The translations under genes were made by a program, and so were the position numbers. Shown piece by piece: positions 28,372-37,910 of a stretch of DNA of 64,000 nucleotides; within the stretch, counting starts at the first letter, position 1; each line of letters opens with the position of its first letter. This DNA is from Chloroflexota bacterium (GTDB lineage: Bacteria; Chloroflexota; Anaerolineae; Anaerolineales; Villigracilaceae). The stretch spans positions 1 to 64,000 of the forward strand of contig JAPLGS010000099.1 of the NCBI GenBank assembly GCA_026390015.1. The letters run 5' to 3'. Below the pieces are notes generated by a model that saw nothing but the letters and a program-made list of their open reading frames with translations, searched no databases and was not told the DNA's origin.

Positions 28372-29013
28372 CTAATCCGCATCTTTCCAATGTTCGTGAT
28401 CATTGAGTCTGTCAATCGCCCAGCGGTGTTGATGCGGATAATACATCAACTGCGCGAATGCGGTATTGCCAAAACGGAAGCGGGTGCCCGCGTTGTTGGC
28501 TTGCGGAGCAACTCCGGTCACCGCGTGCATGAATTGGTTCAAGAGGCCGCCGTGCGAAACGATCAAATATCTGGCGGGTTCGCGTTTTAATAAACTTTGC
28601 AAAGCCTGGCCTGCGCGCAGGAACAATTCCCAATCTCCTTCGCCATCGCCGCCCACTGGATCATACGGCGTGCTGAATTGAGATTGTGTGAAGTTCTGGC
28701 GGACTTCATGGGCTGTGAGTCCTGAGAAGTCGCCATTATCGCGTTCAAGCCAGAGCGGTTCAAATTCAATAGTCACATTGAGCGCCGAAGCTATGATCTC
28801 GGCTGTCTCTTTTGTACGCACCAGCGGGCTGGCGATGACGAGGTCAAATTTTACTCTTTCATTTTTCCAACGGACAGCCAGCGCGCGCGCCTGCGCGCGG
28901 CCTGTATCTGTAAGCGGATAATCTGCCTGTCCCTGCCAGCGCGATTCGGCATTTCCGACAGATTCGCCATGACGCATTAATGTGATATGAAAAGGTTGAG
29001 GTCTATCCTCCAT
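28372..29013 (-). CDS. Histidine phosphatase family protein
   Basis: ITLMRHGESVGNAESRWQGQADYPLTDTGRAQA; YLIVSHGGLLNQFM. Confidence 0.94.
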   Translation of the reverse strand: MEDRPQPFHITLMRHGESVGNAESRWQGQADYPLTDTGRAQARALAVRWKNERVKFDLVIASPLVRTKETAEIIASALNVTIEFEPLWLERDNGDFSGLTAHEVRQNFTQSQFSTPYDPVGGDGEGDWELFLRAGQALQSLLKREPARYLIVSHGGLLNQFMHAVTGVAPQANNAGTRFRFGNTAFAQLMYYPHQHRWAIDRLNDHEHWKDAD

Positions 29014-29962
29014 TTTTCTTATCCCCTGTTATCAAGTAAATTGGGCGGCGTTTAACTTCCTGAAAAATGTATCCAACATAAACGCCGATAAACCCAAGCA
29101 AGATCATGATGATGCCGCTTGCGATCAGCACCACGCCCATCAACGAACTCCAACCCGCAACGATCCGTTCTGTGTTTCCTGTCAGCCACAAAGTTAACAC
29201 GTAGATGAGCTGCACCGCAGCCAGGACAAAGAATCCGAGGCCTGCGCTTAATCCAATATATAACGGGGCAAGAGAAAAAGAGAAGATCGCATCCGATGCC
29301 AGGCGGATCATTTTGCCAAGTGAATATTTTGATTTCCCGCCAACGCGAGCTGGCTCGTGATAAGGCAGGATGACGCTGGAGTATCCCATCCATGAAATCA
29401 TGCCGCGGAGAAAACGATGATACTCATGCATGGAGCGCAATCCGTCGAGCGCGTTTTTCGACAACGCGCGGAAATCTGCAGCGCCTTGCAAAACTTGTGT
29501 GCCGCTGATGATATTGATCAAACGATAAAATAGATTGGAGGTGATTTTTTTGAACGATATGGAACTCTCATCTCGCGCAGCGATGCGCTGTGCCTGGACG
29601 ATGTCGAATCCCTGTTCGATGAGTTTGATCATCTGCGGGATCATCGCAGGCGGATGCTGTCCGTCGCCGTCCATGGTGATGACCAGGTCGCCGCGTGAGG
29701 CATCCAAGCCGGCTGTCAGCGCGGCTTGATGCCCAAAGTTTCGGCTGAGTTGGAGCAGGGAAATGCGCGGGTCGCCGTCCGCTATTTTTCGGAGCGCGCC
29801 AACTGTCCCGTCGTTTGAACCGTCGTCTACGTAAATGAATTTAAAATCGTATGGGAGAGAATCCACTACAGCACGAACTTGCGCGTGGGTTTGTTCCACG
29901 ACGCCGGCCTCGTTATAGATGGGGATGACCAGATCAACCTGGGTTTTACGCTTTGGAGACAC
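29003..29962 (-). CDS. Glycosyltransferase family 2 with C-terminal TMs (GtrB/DPM1-like)
   Basis: VDLVIPIYNEAGVVEQ, YVDDGSNDGT, LVITMDGDGQHPP, two C-terminal TM helices. Confidence 0.93.
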   Translation of the reverse strand: MSPKRKTQVDLVIPIYNEAGVVEQTHAQVRAVVDSLPYDFKFIYVDDGSNDGTVGALRKIADGDPRISLLQLSRNFGHQAALTAGLDASRGDLVITMDGDGQHPPAMIPQMIKLIEQGFDIVQAQRIAARDESSISFKKITSNLFYRLINIISGTQVLQGAADFRALSKNALDGLRSMHEYHRFLRGMISWMGYSSVILPYHEPARVGGKSKYSLGKMIRLASDAIFSFSLAPLYIGLSAGLGFFVLAAVQLIYVLTLWLTGNTERIVAGWSSLMGVVLIASGIIMILLGFIGVYVGYIFQEVKRRPIYLITGDKKNGG

Positions 29963-29983
29963 GCAGGAATTTTACCATGCGCT

Positions 29984-31675
29984 TCACAGCTTGACCCCGT
30001 GCCTGTCGCTCAGCAAATGGAGAGTGCGTGCCATCTCTGCATTTCTCTGCTCCTCATCCCAGTTGAGAGATTCGCCTAGAATTTCAGCAAGTTCGAGAAT
30101 GATATCCTTTGTAAGACGGCCTAGCATGGCAAGCATCGTGCGCCGCAATATAAGGTCATCCAAATGACGAACCTTTTCGTATTGCACAAGGAATATGATC
30201 TCGCGGCGCGTGTAGGTTGGCAAAGAATTGAGCGGCGAATCTGCGGCGCGCATCATGAAATCTGCGACGGTTTGTGTGCGTGTGCCATATCTTTTGAATA
30301 ATTGCTCAAGATGATCTTTATTAAAACCTGTCCACGCAGCCAGGCTTTCGATGTGTTTCCTATGATCTTCTTCGTTTTTTGGATAGCCTCGCCCCCCGCC
30401 GATAGCCAATTCACTTGTAGATTTTTGCCGGCTAAGATTTAGAAAATTCAAGGCCTTATCTGTTACCAGTTCACTGAATGCGCGAAAGGAGGTCCATTTG
30501 CCGCCGACCAGCGAGTAGATGGGGAAGTTCAAATTGGTCCAGTCACCGTTCAATACTTCAATATGATGATCGCGGCTATATTGACCTGTGGTTTTCGCGC
30601 CGCTGCTTCCCAGTGGACGCACACCCGTAAACCGAAACACGATCTGCGCGCGGGTCACTTTGATGGTTGGGAAAACGTGCGCGATCAGTTCAAGAAAATA
30701 ATCGACTTCTTCATCCGTGCAGCGCACATCATCGGGATTTTCGATCTTGATATCTGATGTGCCAAGCAAGACGCGATCATGCAGTGGGAAGATAAGCACA
30801 ATGCGCCCATCTTTATTCTCGAAGAAGAATTCATTTCCACCGATGGCAGTGCGCAGTTCAGGATTATCCAGGACGATATGAGAACCTTTTGTGCCGCCCA
30901 AATATCGCGTGGATAAACCAAGACTGCGATTGGTCAGATCGATCCACGGGCCGGCGGCGTTAATAACCAGTTTCGGATGAACTTCAAAAGTTTCACCACT
31001 CAACTCATCGCGCAGGGTGATCGTATCTTTTTCGCCGCTGACCATGCTGACATAATTCAAAGCGCGCGCATTGGGGTTCTCCGCCTCGGCATCCAAAACA
31101 AGCTCAAGCGCGAGCCGCTCAGGATTCGATATCAAGCCGTCATAATAGACGGCGGTGTTGGCGATCTCGGGGTTCAGGCGATTCCAGCGTTTCAGCGATT
31201 GGGCGCGAGAGAAAAATTTATGGCGCGGCACAGTGCGAGTCTGGCCTGTGTAGGCATCATACATCATCAAGCCAAGTTTTATAATGACAGACCCGCGCTC
31301 CGAAGGTTTATCAAGCCATCCCAAAAATTTTAGCGGCGCATTGAGCAATCCAGAAAAATATTTAAACATCGGAATGGTCGTCGGCAGCGGGCTGACAATG
31401 TGTGGGGCGTTCTGGATCATGCGGTTACGTTCGCGCACTGCTTCGCGGACCAAACGAAACTCTCCATTTTCCAGATATCGGATTCCGCCATGCGCCATGT
31501 GTGAAGATGCCGCGCTCGCGCCCGAGCAAAAATCTGCGCGGTCAACAAGTAACACGTCCACACTGTTGAGCGTCAGATCACGGAAAGTCCCAATGCCATT
31601 GATGCCCGCGCCAACGATCAGCACAGAGACTTCGGGGTTATTTTTTATCTGAGCAAGAATTTCGTTTCGGTTCAT
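29984..31675 (-). CDS. glpD: Glycerol-3-phosphate dehydrogenase
   Basis: VSVLIVGAGINGIGTFRDL, GASAASSHMAHGGIRYLENGEFRLVREA, ETFEVHPKLVINAAGPWID. Confidence 0.95.
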   Translation of the reverse strand: MNRNEILAQIKNNPEVSVLIVGAGINGIGTFRDLTLNSVDVLLVDRADFCSGASAASSHMAHGGIRYLENGEFRLVREAVRERNRMIQNAPHIVSPLPTTIPMFKYFSGLLNAPLKFLGWLDKPSERGSVIIKLGLMMYDAYTGQTRTVPRHKFFSRAQSLKRWNRLNPEIANTAVYYDGLISNPERLALELVLDAEAENPNARALNYVSMVSGEKDTITLRDELSGETFEVHPKLVINAAGPWIDLTNRSLGLSTRYLGGTKGSHIVLDNPELRTAIGGNEFFFENKDGRIVLIFPLHDRVLLGTSDIKIENPDDVRCTDEEVDYFLELIAHVFPTIKVTRAQIVFRFTGVRPLGSSGAKTTGQYSRDHHIEVLNGDWTNLNFPIYSLVGGKWTSFRAFSELVTDKALNFLNLSRQKSTSELAIGGGRGYPKNEEDHRKHIESLAAWTGFNKDHLEQLFKRYGTRTQTVADFMMRAADSPLNSLPTYTRREIIFLVQYEKVRHLDDLILRRTMLAMLGRLTKDIILELAEILGESLNWDEEQRNAEMARTLHLLSDRHGVKL

Positions 31676-31740
31676 TTTTTATCCAGGCTTCTGAAATCAG
31701 TGATCGGCTTTCAATCTTCGGATTCCAACTTTCGACAATT

Positions 31741-33222
31741 TTATTCAACCCAATCAAACGTGCGGGTGACAGCTTTCTTCCATCCTGAGTATAAACCCTC
31801 ACGCTGGTTTGAGGACATTTTAGGAATCCACTGTTTATCCACGCCCCAGTTGACGCGTAATTCATCGTAGTTTTTCCAAAAGCCAACAGCGAGTCCTGCC
31901 GCGTAAGCTGCTCCCAGCGCAGTGGTCTCTGCTACTTTGGGACGCACAACTGGCACATCCAAAATATCGGATTGGAACTGCATCAGCAATTCATTGAAAA
32001 CCATTCCCCCATCGACTTTAAGCGTGGTCAATTTCACACCCGAATCTGCTTCCATGGCATCCAGCACTTCGCAGGTCTGATACGCGGTCGCTTCCAGAGC
32101 GGCCCTTGCAATGTGACCCTTGTTCACATAGCGGGTCATGCCCACAATCGCGCCGCGCGCGTCAGATTTCCAATATGGGGCGAATAAGCCAGAAAATGCA
32201 GGGACAAAATAAATGCCGCCGCTATCTTCCACGGTTTGTGCCAGCGTTTCAACATCTGAGGATTTTTCGATGATCCCTAAGTTGTCGCGCAACCATTGGA
32301 CTAATGAGCCGGTTACCGCAATTGAACCTTCGAGGGCGTAGACGGCTTTTTGATTCCCGATCTTATATCCAAGCGTTGTCAGCAACCCCGATTTTGAAGG
32401 CACGGGAATTTCGCCCATGTTCATCAACATGAAACAGCCCGTCCCGTAGGTGTTCTTGGCTTCGCCCGCGCTGAAACATGTTTGACCAAAAAGCGCTGCC
32501 TGCTGGTCGCCCAGATCGCCTGCAACAGGCACGCCTTCCAAAATTATTTTCGCCGCGCCATAAATCTCTGACGATGATCTGATCTCTGGCAGAATCGCGC
32601 GCGGAATATTGAGCAGATTCAGGATGTCAGTGTCCCAATCCAATGTATGCAGATTCATGAGCAGTGTCCGCGAAGCATTGGTCACATCGGTGAAGTGCGC
32701 GCCCGTTAAATTCCAGATGATCCATGAGTCAATATTACCGAATGCCAGCTCCCCTTTTTCGGCTTTGACGCGCGCGCCATCCACGTTATCAAGAATCCAT
32801 TTTATTTTGGGGCCTGAAAAATATGTAGCCAATGGCAAACCTGTTTTTTCACGCAGACGATCCTGCCCGCCATCTTTAGCCAACTCGTTACAAAGAATAT
32901 CTGTGCGGGTATCCTGCCAGACAATGGCATTGTAGACTGGCTTGCCCGTGGATTTATCCCACACAACCGTTGTCTCGCGTTGATTTGTAACTCCAATGGC
33001 AGCAATGTCAGCTGGCTGAATCCCGCTCTCGTGCAGCGCACCTATCATCACTTCCTGCGTGCGCGCCCAAATCTCCAGCGGATCATGTTCCACCCAGCCA
33101 GGTTTTGGGAAAATTTGTTGATGTTCTTTTTGGTTAACTGCGATCACAATTCCGCTATGATCGAATATCATAAAGCGGGTACTGGTTGTTCCCTGATCAA
33201 TTGCGGCGACATATTTTTTCAT
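31741..33222 (-). CDS. glpK: Glycerol kinase
   Basis: [77 protein letters not shown]. Confidence 0.96.
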   Translation of the reverse strand: MKKYVAAIDQGTTSTRFMIFDHSGIVIAVNQKEHQQIFPKPGWVEHDPLEIWARTQEVMIGALHESGIQPADIAAIGVTNQRETTVVWDKSTGKPVYNAIVWQDTRTDILCNELAKDGGQDRLREKTGLPLATYFSGPKIKWILDNVDGARVKAEKGELAFGNIDSWIIWNLTGAHFTDVTNASRTLLMNLHTLDWDTDILNLLNIPRAILPEIRSSSEIYGAAKIILEGVPVAGDLGDQQAALFGQTCFSAGEAKNTYGTGCFMLMNMGEIPVPSKSGLLTTLGYKIGNQKAVYALEGSIAVTGSLVQWLRDNLGIIEKSSDVETLAQTVEDSGGIYFVPAFSGLFAPYWKSDARGAIVGMTRYVNKGHIARAALEATAYQTCEVLDAMEADSGVKLTTLKVDGGMVFNELLMQFQSDILDVPVVRPKVAETTALGAAYAAGLAVGFWKNYDELRVNWGVDKQWIPKMSSNQREGLYSGWKKAVTRTFDWVE

Positions 33223-33302
33223 GGCTTATCTCCATTCCGTAATTGTAAAACAAAAACACAGAAATCCAAAATGATAAACCGCCTGACCCATATTCCATAA
33301 AA

Positions 33303-33333
33303 AAGCATCCCCGTCAAATTGGCGGGGATGCTT
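33303..33333 (-). terminator. Intrinsic terminator downstream of aquaporin gene (minus strand)
   Basis: AAGCATCCCCGTCAAATTGGCGGGGATGCTT stem; minus strand continues TTTTT. Confidence 0.82.
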
Positions 33334-33360
33334 CGGCTTTCGATTATTTGACAATCAACT

Positions 33361-34110
33361 TTATTTTTTCGCCTTCACTGGAATTACTTCCTCTTCAACG
33401 AGATCATCCTCGTCCATAATGATCTCATCATCAAAATCCTCTTCTGGTTTGGTGAAGAATTTGAACAGAAGCGCAGCGAATGTTGAGCCAAGCAACGGTC
33501 CCAGCAGATAGATCAAATAGGTGTAAACATTTGTAATATCAGGCTTGGAAAAAATTGCGGTCCCAAATGTGCGCGCAGGATTCAGGGAAGCACCCGTGAA
33601 CGGCCCGCCAACCAGAATGGCGATGGTGAGCGTCATACCAATCGCCCAGCCTGCAAATTGACCGGCCTTTCCATCAACAGCCGCGTGCAAAATCGTATTG
33701 ACCAGAAAGAAAGTTAAGATCGCTTCAACTATCATCGCCAACACAGGCGCCTTGTCTGTAAGCACACCAATGGTCGCGCCAGCTTCGATGGTAAGGGTAG
33801 GATCAACAGCATTCAACATGGTTTTTAGTAAAAAAGCCGCCAGGATTGCACCCGCGAATTGTGCGATCCAATAAAAGACAGCCTGTGCCCATTTGATGGT
33901 GCCATTCAACGCGAGGCCAAAGGTTACAGCGGGGTTAACGTGCGAACCAGAAATATGCCCATAAGCATACGCAAACACCGCCAGCGTAAGCCCATGTGCA
34001 AGAGCAACGCCAAGGAGCCCAGCATTGACGATCCCTGCGCCTGCGCCAATGAACACCAGAGCAAATGTTCCGATAAACTCAGCAAGAAATACTTTCATGT
34101 TAAACATCAT
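33361..34110 (-). CDS. MIP-family aquaporin/glycerol facilitator
   Basis: Two NPA motifs (SHVNPAVTFG, ASLNPARTFG); six TMs; acidic C-terminal tail. Confidence 0.95.
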   Translation of the reverse strand: MMFNMKVFLAEFIGTFALVFIGAGAGIVNAGLLGVALAHGLTLAVFAYAYGHISGSHVNPAVTFGLALNGTIKWAQAVFYWIAQFAGAILAAFLLKTMLNAVDPTLTIEAGATIGVLTDKAPVLAMIVEAILTFFLVNTILHAAVDGKAGQFAGWAIGMTLTIAILVGGPFTGASLNPARTFGTAIFSKPDITNVYTYLIYLLGPLLGSTFAALLFKFFTKPEEDFDDEIIMDEDDLVEEEVIPVKAKK

Positions 34111-34179
34111 TTTTCTCCAAAGATAAGATTTGAGGAATATAACCCACTAAAACTGGAAAAGATGCTAAATTTGCAAAGC

Positions 34180-35091
34180 TTACCAATCTCGTGTGCCAGC
34201 CAAAAAGGATTTACCCGACATGCTCTTCCTGCCCGCCGGTTGGATTTCATCCAGCACCAACGCGCCCTCAGCGGATTGAACAGCGGGTCTGCCGTCAACG
34301 ATAAACCTGCTCCCGCTGGGCAGGCCTTTCTCCACGCTAACAGTGGAGGCGCGCAACACTTTGAGCGGATTCCCCTTCCACTCGAGCCACGCGCCCGGCC
34401 ATGGATTCATCGCCCGCACCCGCCGCTCCAACTCAACAGCAGAATGTGTAAAGTCCAGCAAACCATCCTCTTTCTTTAACATGGGGGCATAGGTCGCGCC
34501 ATCTTCAGGCTGTGCTTGTGGAATTAATTTTCCAGAAAAATAATCGGGCAGGGTTTCGATAAGTAGATCAGCCCCAAGCTGGGATAATGCCTGAAGCGCC
34601 GAATCAGTTGTCAGGTCTGAAGCGAGGCGCATGGATTTCATCGCGAGCATCGGACCTGTATCGAGTCCCACATCCATTTTCATAATGGTCACGCCAATCT
34701 CTTCATCCCCGGCCAATATTGCGGCATTGATAGGAGCCGCGCCGCGCCAGCGTGGCAGCAGCGAAGCATGCACATTGATACATCCATAACGCGGCATTTC
34801 CAAAACATCCTTTTTGAGGATTTGACCAAACGCGGCGACCACGATCAATTCAGGATCCCACGCGCGGAGTTGTTCCAGCGCTTCAGGCGCGCGCAATTTT
34901 TCAGGCTGCATGATTGGAATATTCAATTCAAGCGCGAGAGTTTTCACAGGCGGCGATTTTAGTTCACGGCCACGCCCCGAGGCGCGGTCTGGCTGTGTGA
35001 TGACACCGACAACATGATATGATTTTGCCAATTTGGAAAGTGTTGGCAAGGCAAAATCGGGTGACCCCATGAATACGATTCGAATGGACAT
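34180..35091 (-). CDS. fmt: Methionyl-tRNA formyltransferase
   Basis: IVFMGSPDFALPTL, GCINVHASLLPRWRGAAPINAAILAGDEEIGVTIMKMDVGLDTGPML. Confidence 0.96.
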   Translation of the reverse strand: MSIRIVFMGSPDFALPTLSKLAKSYHVVGVITQPDRASGRGRELKSPPVKTLALELNIPIMQPEKLRAPEALEQLRAWDPELIVVAAFGQILKKDVLEMPRYGCINVHASLLPRWRGAAPINAAILAGDEEIGVTIMKMDVGLDTGPMLAMKSMRLASDLTTDSALQALSQLGADLLIETLPDYFSGKLIPQAQPEDGATYAPMLKKEDGLLDFTHSAVELERRVRAMNPWPGAWLEWKGNPLKVLRASTVSVEKGLPSGSRFIVDGRPAVQSAEGALVLDEIQPAGRKSMSGKSFLAGTRDW

Positions 35092-35204
35092 TTGTTGATT
35101 TTACCTTAACTGTACTCATGGATGGATTTATGTCTGGTTGCAAGTTAGCGGGATTGGTTGTAAAATACTTCAAATTCAAACCAAACTATTCGGAGGAATA
35201 AATT

Positions 35205-35516
35205 ATGTCTCAAGAACCAATGTCCCCAGAGATCACCAGCGATGACAAGTTATGGGCAATGCTCGGTTATGTCATTCCCATCATCGCTCTCGTCGTTCTT
35301 TTCATGGAAGATAAGAAGAACCGCCCTTACATTAAATTCAATGCGGTTCAATCATTAGTTGCAACTGTTGTACTCTCCATTCTCTCAACTGTCACTTGTG
35401 GCTTTGGCGCCGTTCTCTTCCTCATTATGCTTTGGTGGGCTTATCAGGCTTATCAAGGACAGGATGTGAAGATCCCGATGGTCAGCGACTTTATTCGCAA
35501 TCAGGGTTGGGGATAA
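35205..35516 (+). CDS. DUF4870/Tic20-like small membrane protein
   Basis: DDKLWAMLGYVIPIIALVVLFMEDKKNRPYIKFNAVQSL...LWWAYQAYQGQDVKIPMVSDFI. Confidence 0.85.
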   Translation: MSQEPMSPEITSDDKLWAMLGYVIPIIALVVLFMEDKKNRPYIKFNAVQSLVATVVLSILSTVTCGFGAVLFLIMLWWAYQAYQGQDVKIPMVSDFIRNQGWG

Positions 35517-35533
35517 TTTATTCTGCTTATAAT

Positions 35534-35567
35534 AAAAAAGGCTCGCGGTTCGCCGCGAGCCTTTTTT
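35534..35567. terminator. Bidirectional intrinsic terminator between convergent genes
   Basis: AAAAAAGGCTCGCGGTTCGCCGCGAGCCTTTTTT. Confidence 0.92.
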
Positions 35568-35591
35568 ATTTAATTTTTTAATTTCATCAAT

Positions 35592-37037
35592 TCACGGAAT
35601 ACTTCCTGCCAGATCAGAGCCGAGCCTGATCTCAATATCAACTGATTGAGTGGGATCAGAATCGAATCTAATCTGGTTGCTGGGAATTCCAAAAACAGCC
35701 TGCAAATATCTCAAAGTATATACTTTGGGACCATACACAATAACAACTGTTGAACTATAGGTATTATCTGCCGCGCCAACTTCGGTCACATTCATGCCTT
35801 GAGATTGGAAGTATTGTCCCGCGCGCTGATCAAGCCCAGGCGTGAAAGTACCATCCACAATGCGGACGCGCGCTTCCTCGGCGCGCATCAACGAAGCGGG
35901 GTCGCCTTGCGCCATGGGGCTGAGGGGTCCCGTCGACGTAAATATCTCATCACGCAAGACACGGATCTTGTCTGTGATCGGTTTCAAAACGCTGGCATTC
36001 TCTCCTCCCAGGATCACATTATCAGTCGAAACCATGGTCGTGTCGATTACACCTGTTTTAATGCTTTCGCGTGAAATATCCTTGCCCAGCACTGCCAGCT
36101 TGATGGCATCTTCAAGCGCCATATTAGTGTGAATACCATAGGAAAGTTCCTGGAACATTTGAGGGGCTTGAGCGATCAAGGATGGGAAAACCGCCGGGTC
36201 AAATATCTTTTTCTGCATTGCTAGGATCACTTCTTGTTGACGTTTGGCGCGGTCAAAATCGCCACCCGAAGTATGGCGATTACGGGCATAAGCCAATACC
36301 TTCCAGCCCTGACAAAGCGGCCTTGGGCTACCTGGTGTAATTTTATAATGATCGGTGCCTGAACCAATTGGATCGAGGATCATAACTTCTGAAGGACTGA
36401 CTTCGATACAGCCAAGCCTATTAACAATTTTAGTGAATACAACAAAATCAACCTGTAAATAATAATCCACTGGAACGCCGATAAATTGCGAAACGGTTTT
36501 CATGGCAAGGCCAGCGCCGCCGCCGGGTAATTTTGCTCCTTCACCGTCAAAATACGCAGTGTTGATACGGCTGTATCCAAAACCAGGAATATTCACAAAC
36601 ATGTCGCGCGGAATGGATAACATACCGGCTGTTTTGCTAATTGGATCAATGGTAGCCAATATCATTGTGTCAGAGCGCGGCGGGCCACTTTGTCCAATAT
36701 CACGTTCATCCAAACCAATGAAAAGAATATTGATGCGGCTGGCGCCATCCCAGGCAGGCGGCAAAATGGCTTCAGGGATAACCTCTGGTATGGGCGGAGG
36801 TAATTCACTTGTAGCAATAGGCGTGCCTTCGGGATTAAATATTATGGGAGTATTCGGGTTATTCGCACAAGTGGCGAGACGCTCACCCGGCAGATCTGTG
36901 AGAGACCAGCAGGCGGTAAGATTACGCACAAAGATAAAAGCGCCAATGCCTAAAACTAATGTCACTCCCCAAAAAATTATCGGCCCAACTGATAGTTTAG
37001 GAAATTTTAATTTCTTCGAAAATTCAGATCGATTCAT
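35592..37037 (-). CDS. LytR-CpsA-Psr (LCP) family protein with LytR_C domain
   Basis: RINILFIGLDERD...PRSDTMILATIDPISKTAGMLSIPRDMFVNIPGFGYSRINTAYFDG; C-terminal VRIVDGTFTPGLDQRAGQYFQSQGMNV. Confidence 0.94.
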   Translation of the reverse strand: MNRSEFSKKLKFPKLSVGPIIFWGVTLVLGIGAFIFVRNLTACWSLTDLPGERLATCANNPNTPIIFNPEGTPIATSELPPPIPEVIPEAILPPAWDGASRINILFIGLDERDIGQSGPPRSDTMILATIDPISKTAGMLSIPRDMFVNIPGFGYSRINTAYFDGEGAKLPGGGAGLAMKTVSQFIGVPVDYYLQVDFVVFTKIVNRLGCIEVSPSEVMILDPIGSGTDHYKITPGSPRPLCQGWKVLAYARNRHTSGGDFDRAKRQQEVILAMQKKIFDPAVFPSLIAQAPQMFQELSYGIHTNMALEDAIKLAVLGKDISRESIKTGVIDTTMVSTDNVILGGENASVLKPITDKIRVLRDEIFTSTGPLSPMAQGDPASLMRAEEARVRIVDGTFTPGLDQRAGQYFQSQGMNVTEVGAADNTYSSTVVIVYGPKVYTLRYLQAVFGIPSNQIRFDSDPTQSVDIEIRLGSDLAGSIP

Positions 37038-37049
37038 TTTTGTCCAACC

Positions 37050-37616
37050 TCAGGGCTTCATGTATACCATGTCCAGCCCAAGTCGTTCCAAGCCTTCCTG
37101 CGCCCAATATTGCAAAACAGCAGATTCTTCACTGAGCGATTTCATCAGAACAGGGATTGCGCGATGATCGCGGATCTCAGACAGTGCTCGCAGAGCAATA
37201 AGGCGGATGCCTATCGGCGCTTCGTTTTTCATGACCTCAAGCAGGCTCGGCACCGAAGGGCTTCCAATTTTCGCGAGAGCATTTCCAGCCAGCCCCGCTG
37301 TCAGAGAATCTTCGTCTGCAAGAGTTTTGATCAAGGCGGTCACCGCGCTTTCGTGCGGGTGATTACACAGTGCCAACGCGGCAGCGGCTCGTACTTCCGG
37401 CGCTGAGTCGCTGAGGAGCGGGATCAGGTCAAGGGTTAAAGTATGAGGCGATGCGGCCAAGGCACGCACAGCCCACCAGCGAGAATCCACTTCATCGGCG
37501 CGAGTCAAATCCAATAATGCTGACATGACCTCCAGTCCCAAAGCGGTGATGGCTGGAATGGAATTCTCTGCGCGGGTGTCGTCTCCACTGGTTAATTCAG
37601 CCAGCAGGTCTTGCAT
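37050..37616 (-). CDS. HEAT-repeat protein
   Basis: Repeated WWAVRALAA / PEVRAAAALALC / GLAGNALAKIG / IRLIALRALSEIRDHRAIPVL helices. Confidence 0.88.
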   Translation of the reverse strand: MQDLLAELTSGDDTRAENSIPAITALGLEVMSALLDLTRADEVDSRWWAVRALAASPHTLTLDLIPLLSDSAPEVRAAAALALCNHPHESAVTALIKTLADEDSLTAGLAGNALAKIGSPSVPSLLEVMKNEAPIGIRLIALRALSEIRDHRAIPVLMKSLSEESAVLQYWAQEGLERLGLDMVYMKP

Positions 37617-37618
37617 AT

Positions 37619-37837
37619 TTATTTGGCGGGCGGAGGGATGGGCAGTGCGTCCTGCGCGGTGTTGACCCACTTATCGCCTTCGTCTATCAACATCACGGGA
37701 ATGTCATCCACGATGGGGTATTTGCGGCCGCAATCCTGGCAAATGAGCCAGGTGTCTTTGTGTAAAACCAGGTTGCCTTGTTTTTCGCGCACACAATTTG
37801 GGCAACGTAAAATTTCAAGCAGTTCTGAGCTAACCAT
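37619..37837 (-). CDS. Trm112-family small zinc-ribbon-like protein
   Basis: LLEILRCPNCVREKQGNL...WLICQDCGRKYPIVDDIPVMLIDE. Confidence 0.9.
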   Translation of the reverse strand: MVSSELLEILRCPNCVREKQGNLVLHKDTWLICQDCGRKYPIVDDIPVMLIDEGDKWVNTAQDALPIPPPAK

Positions 37838-37910
37838 ATTTATCTCCTTTTACTGAAAAAGATTGTACCATGCGAAAAAGAGCTATATCGGGAGATTTTG
37901 CTCTCCAATT

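Noticed and set aside
31685-31742. Possible eighth repeat locus between glpK and glpD (TCGAAAGTTGGAATCCGAAGATTGAAAG)
   Set aside because: Only one arm with weak periodicity; may be a decayed copy but not supportable by eye
28372-34110. glp region as a single operon
   Set aside because: A clear terminator at 33303-33333 separates the aquaporin gene from glpK-glpD
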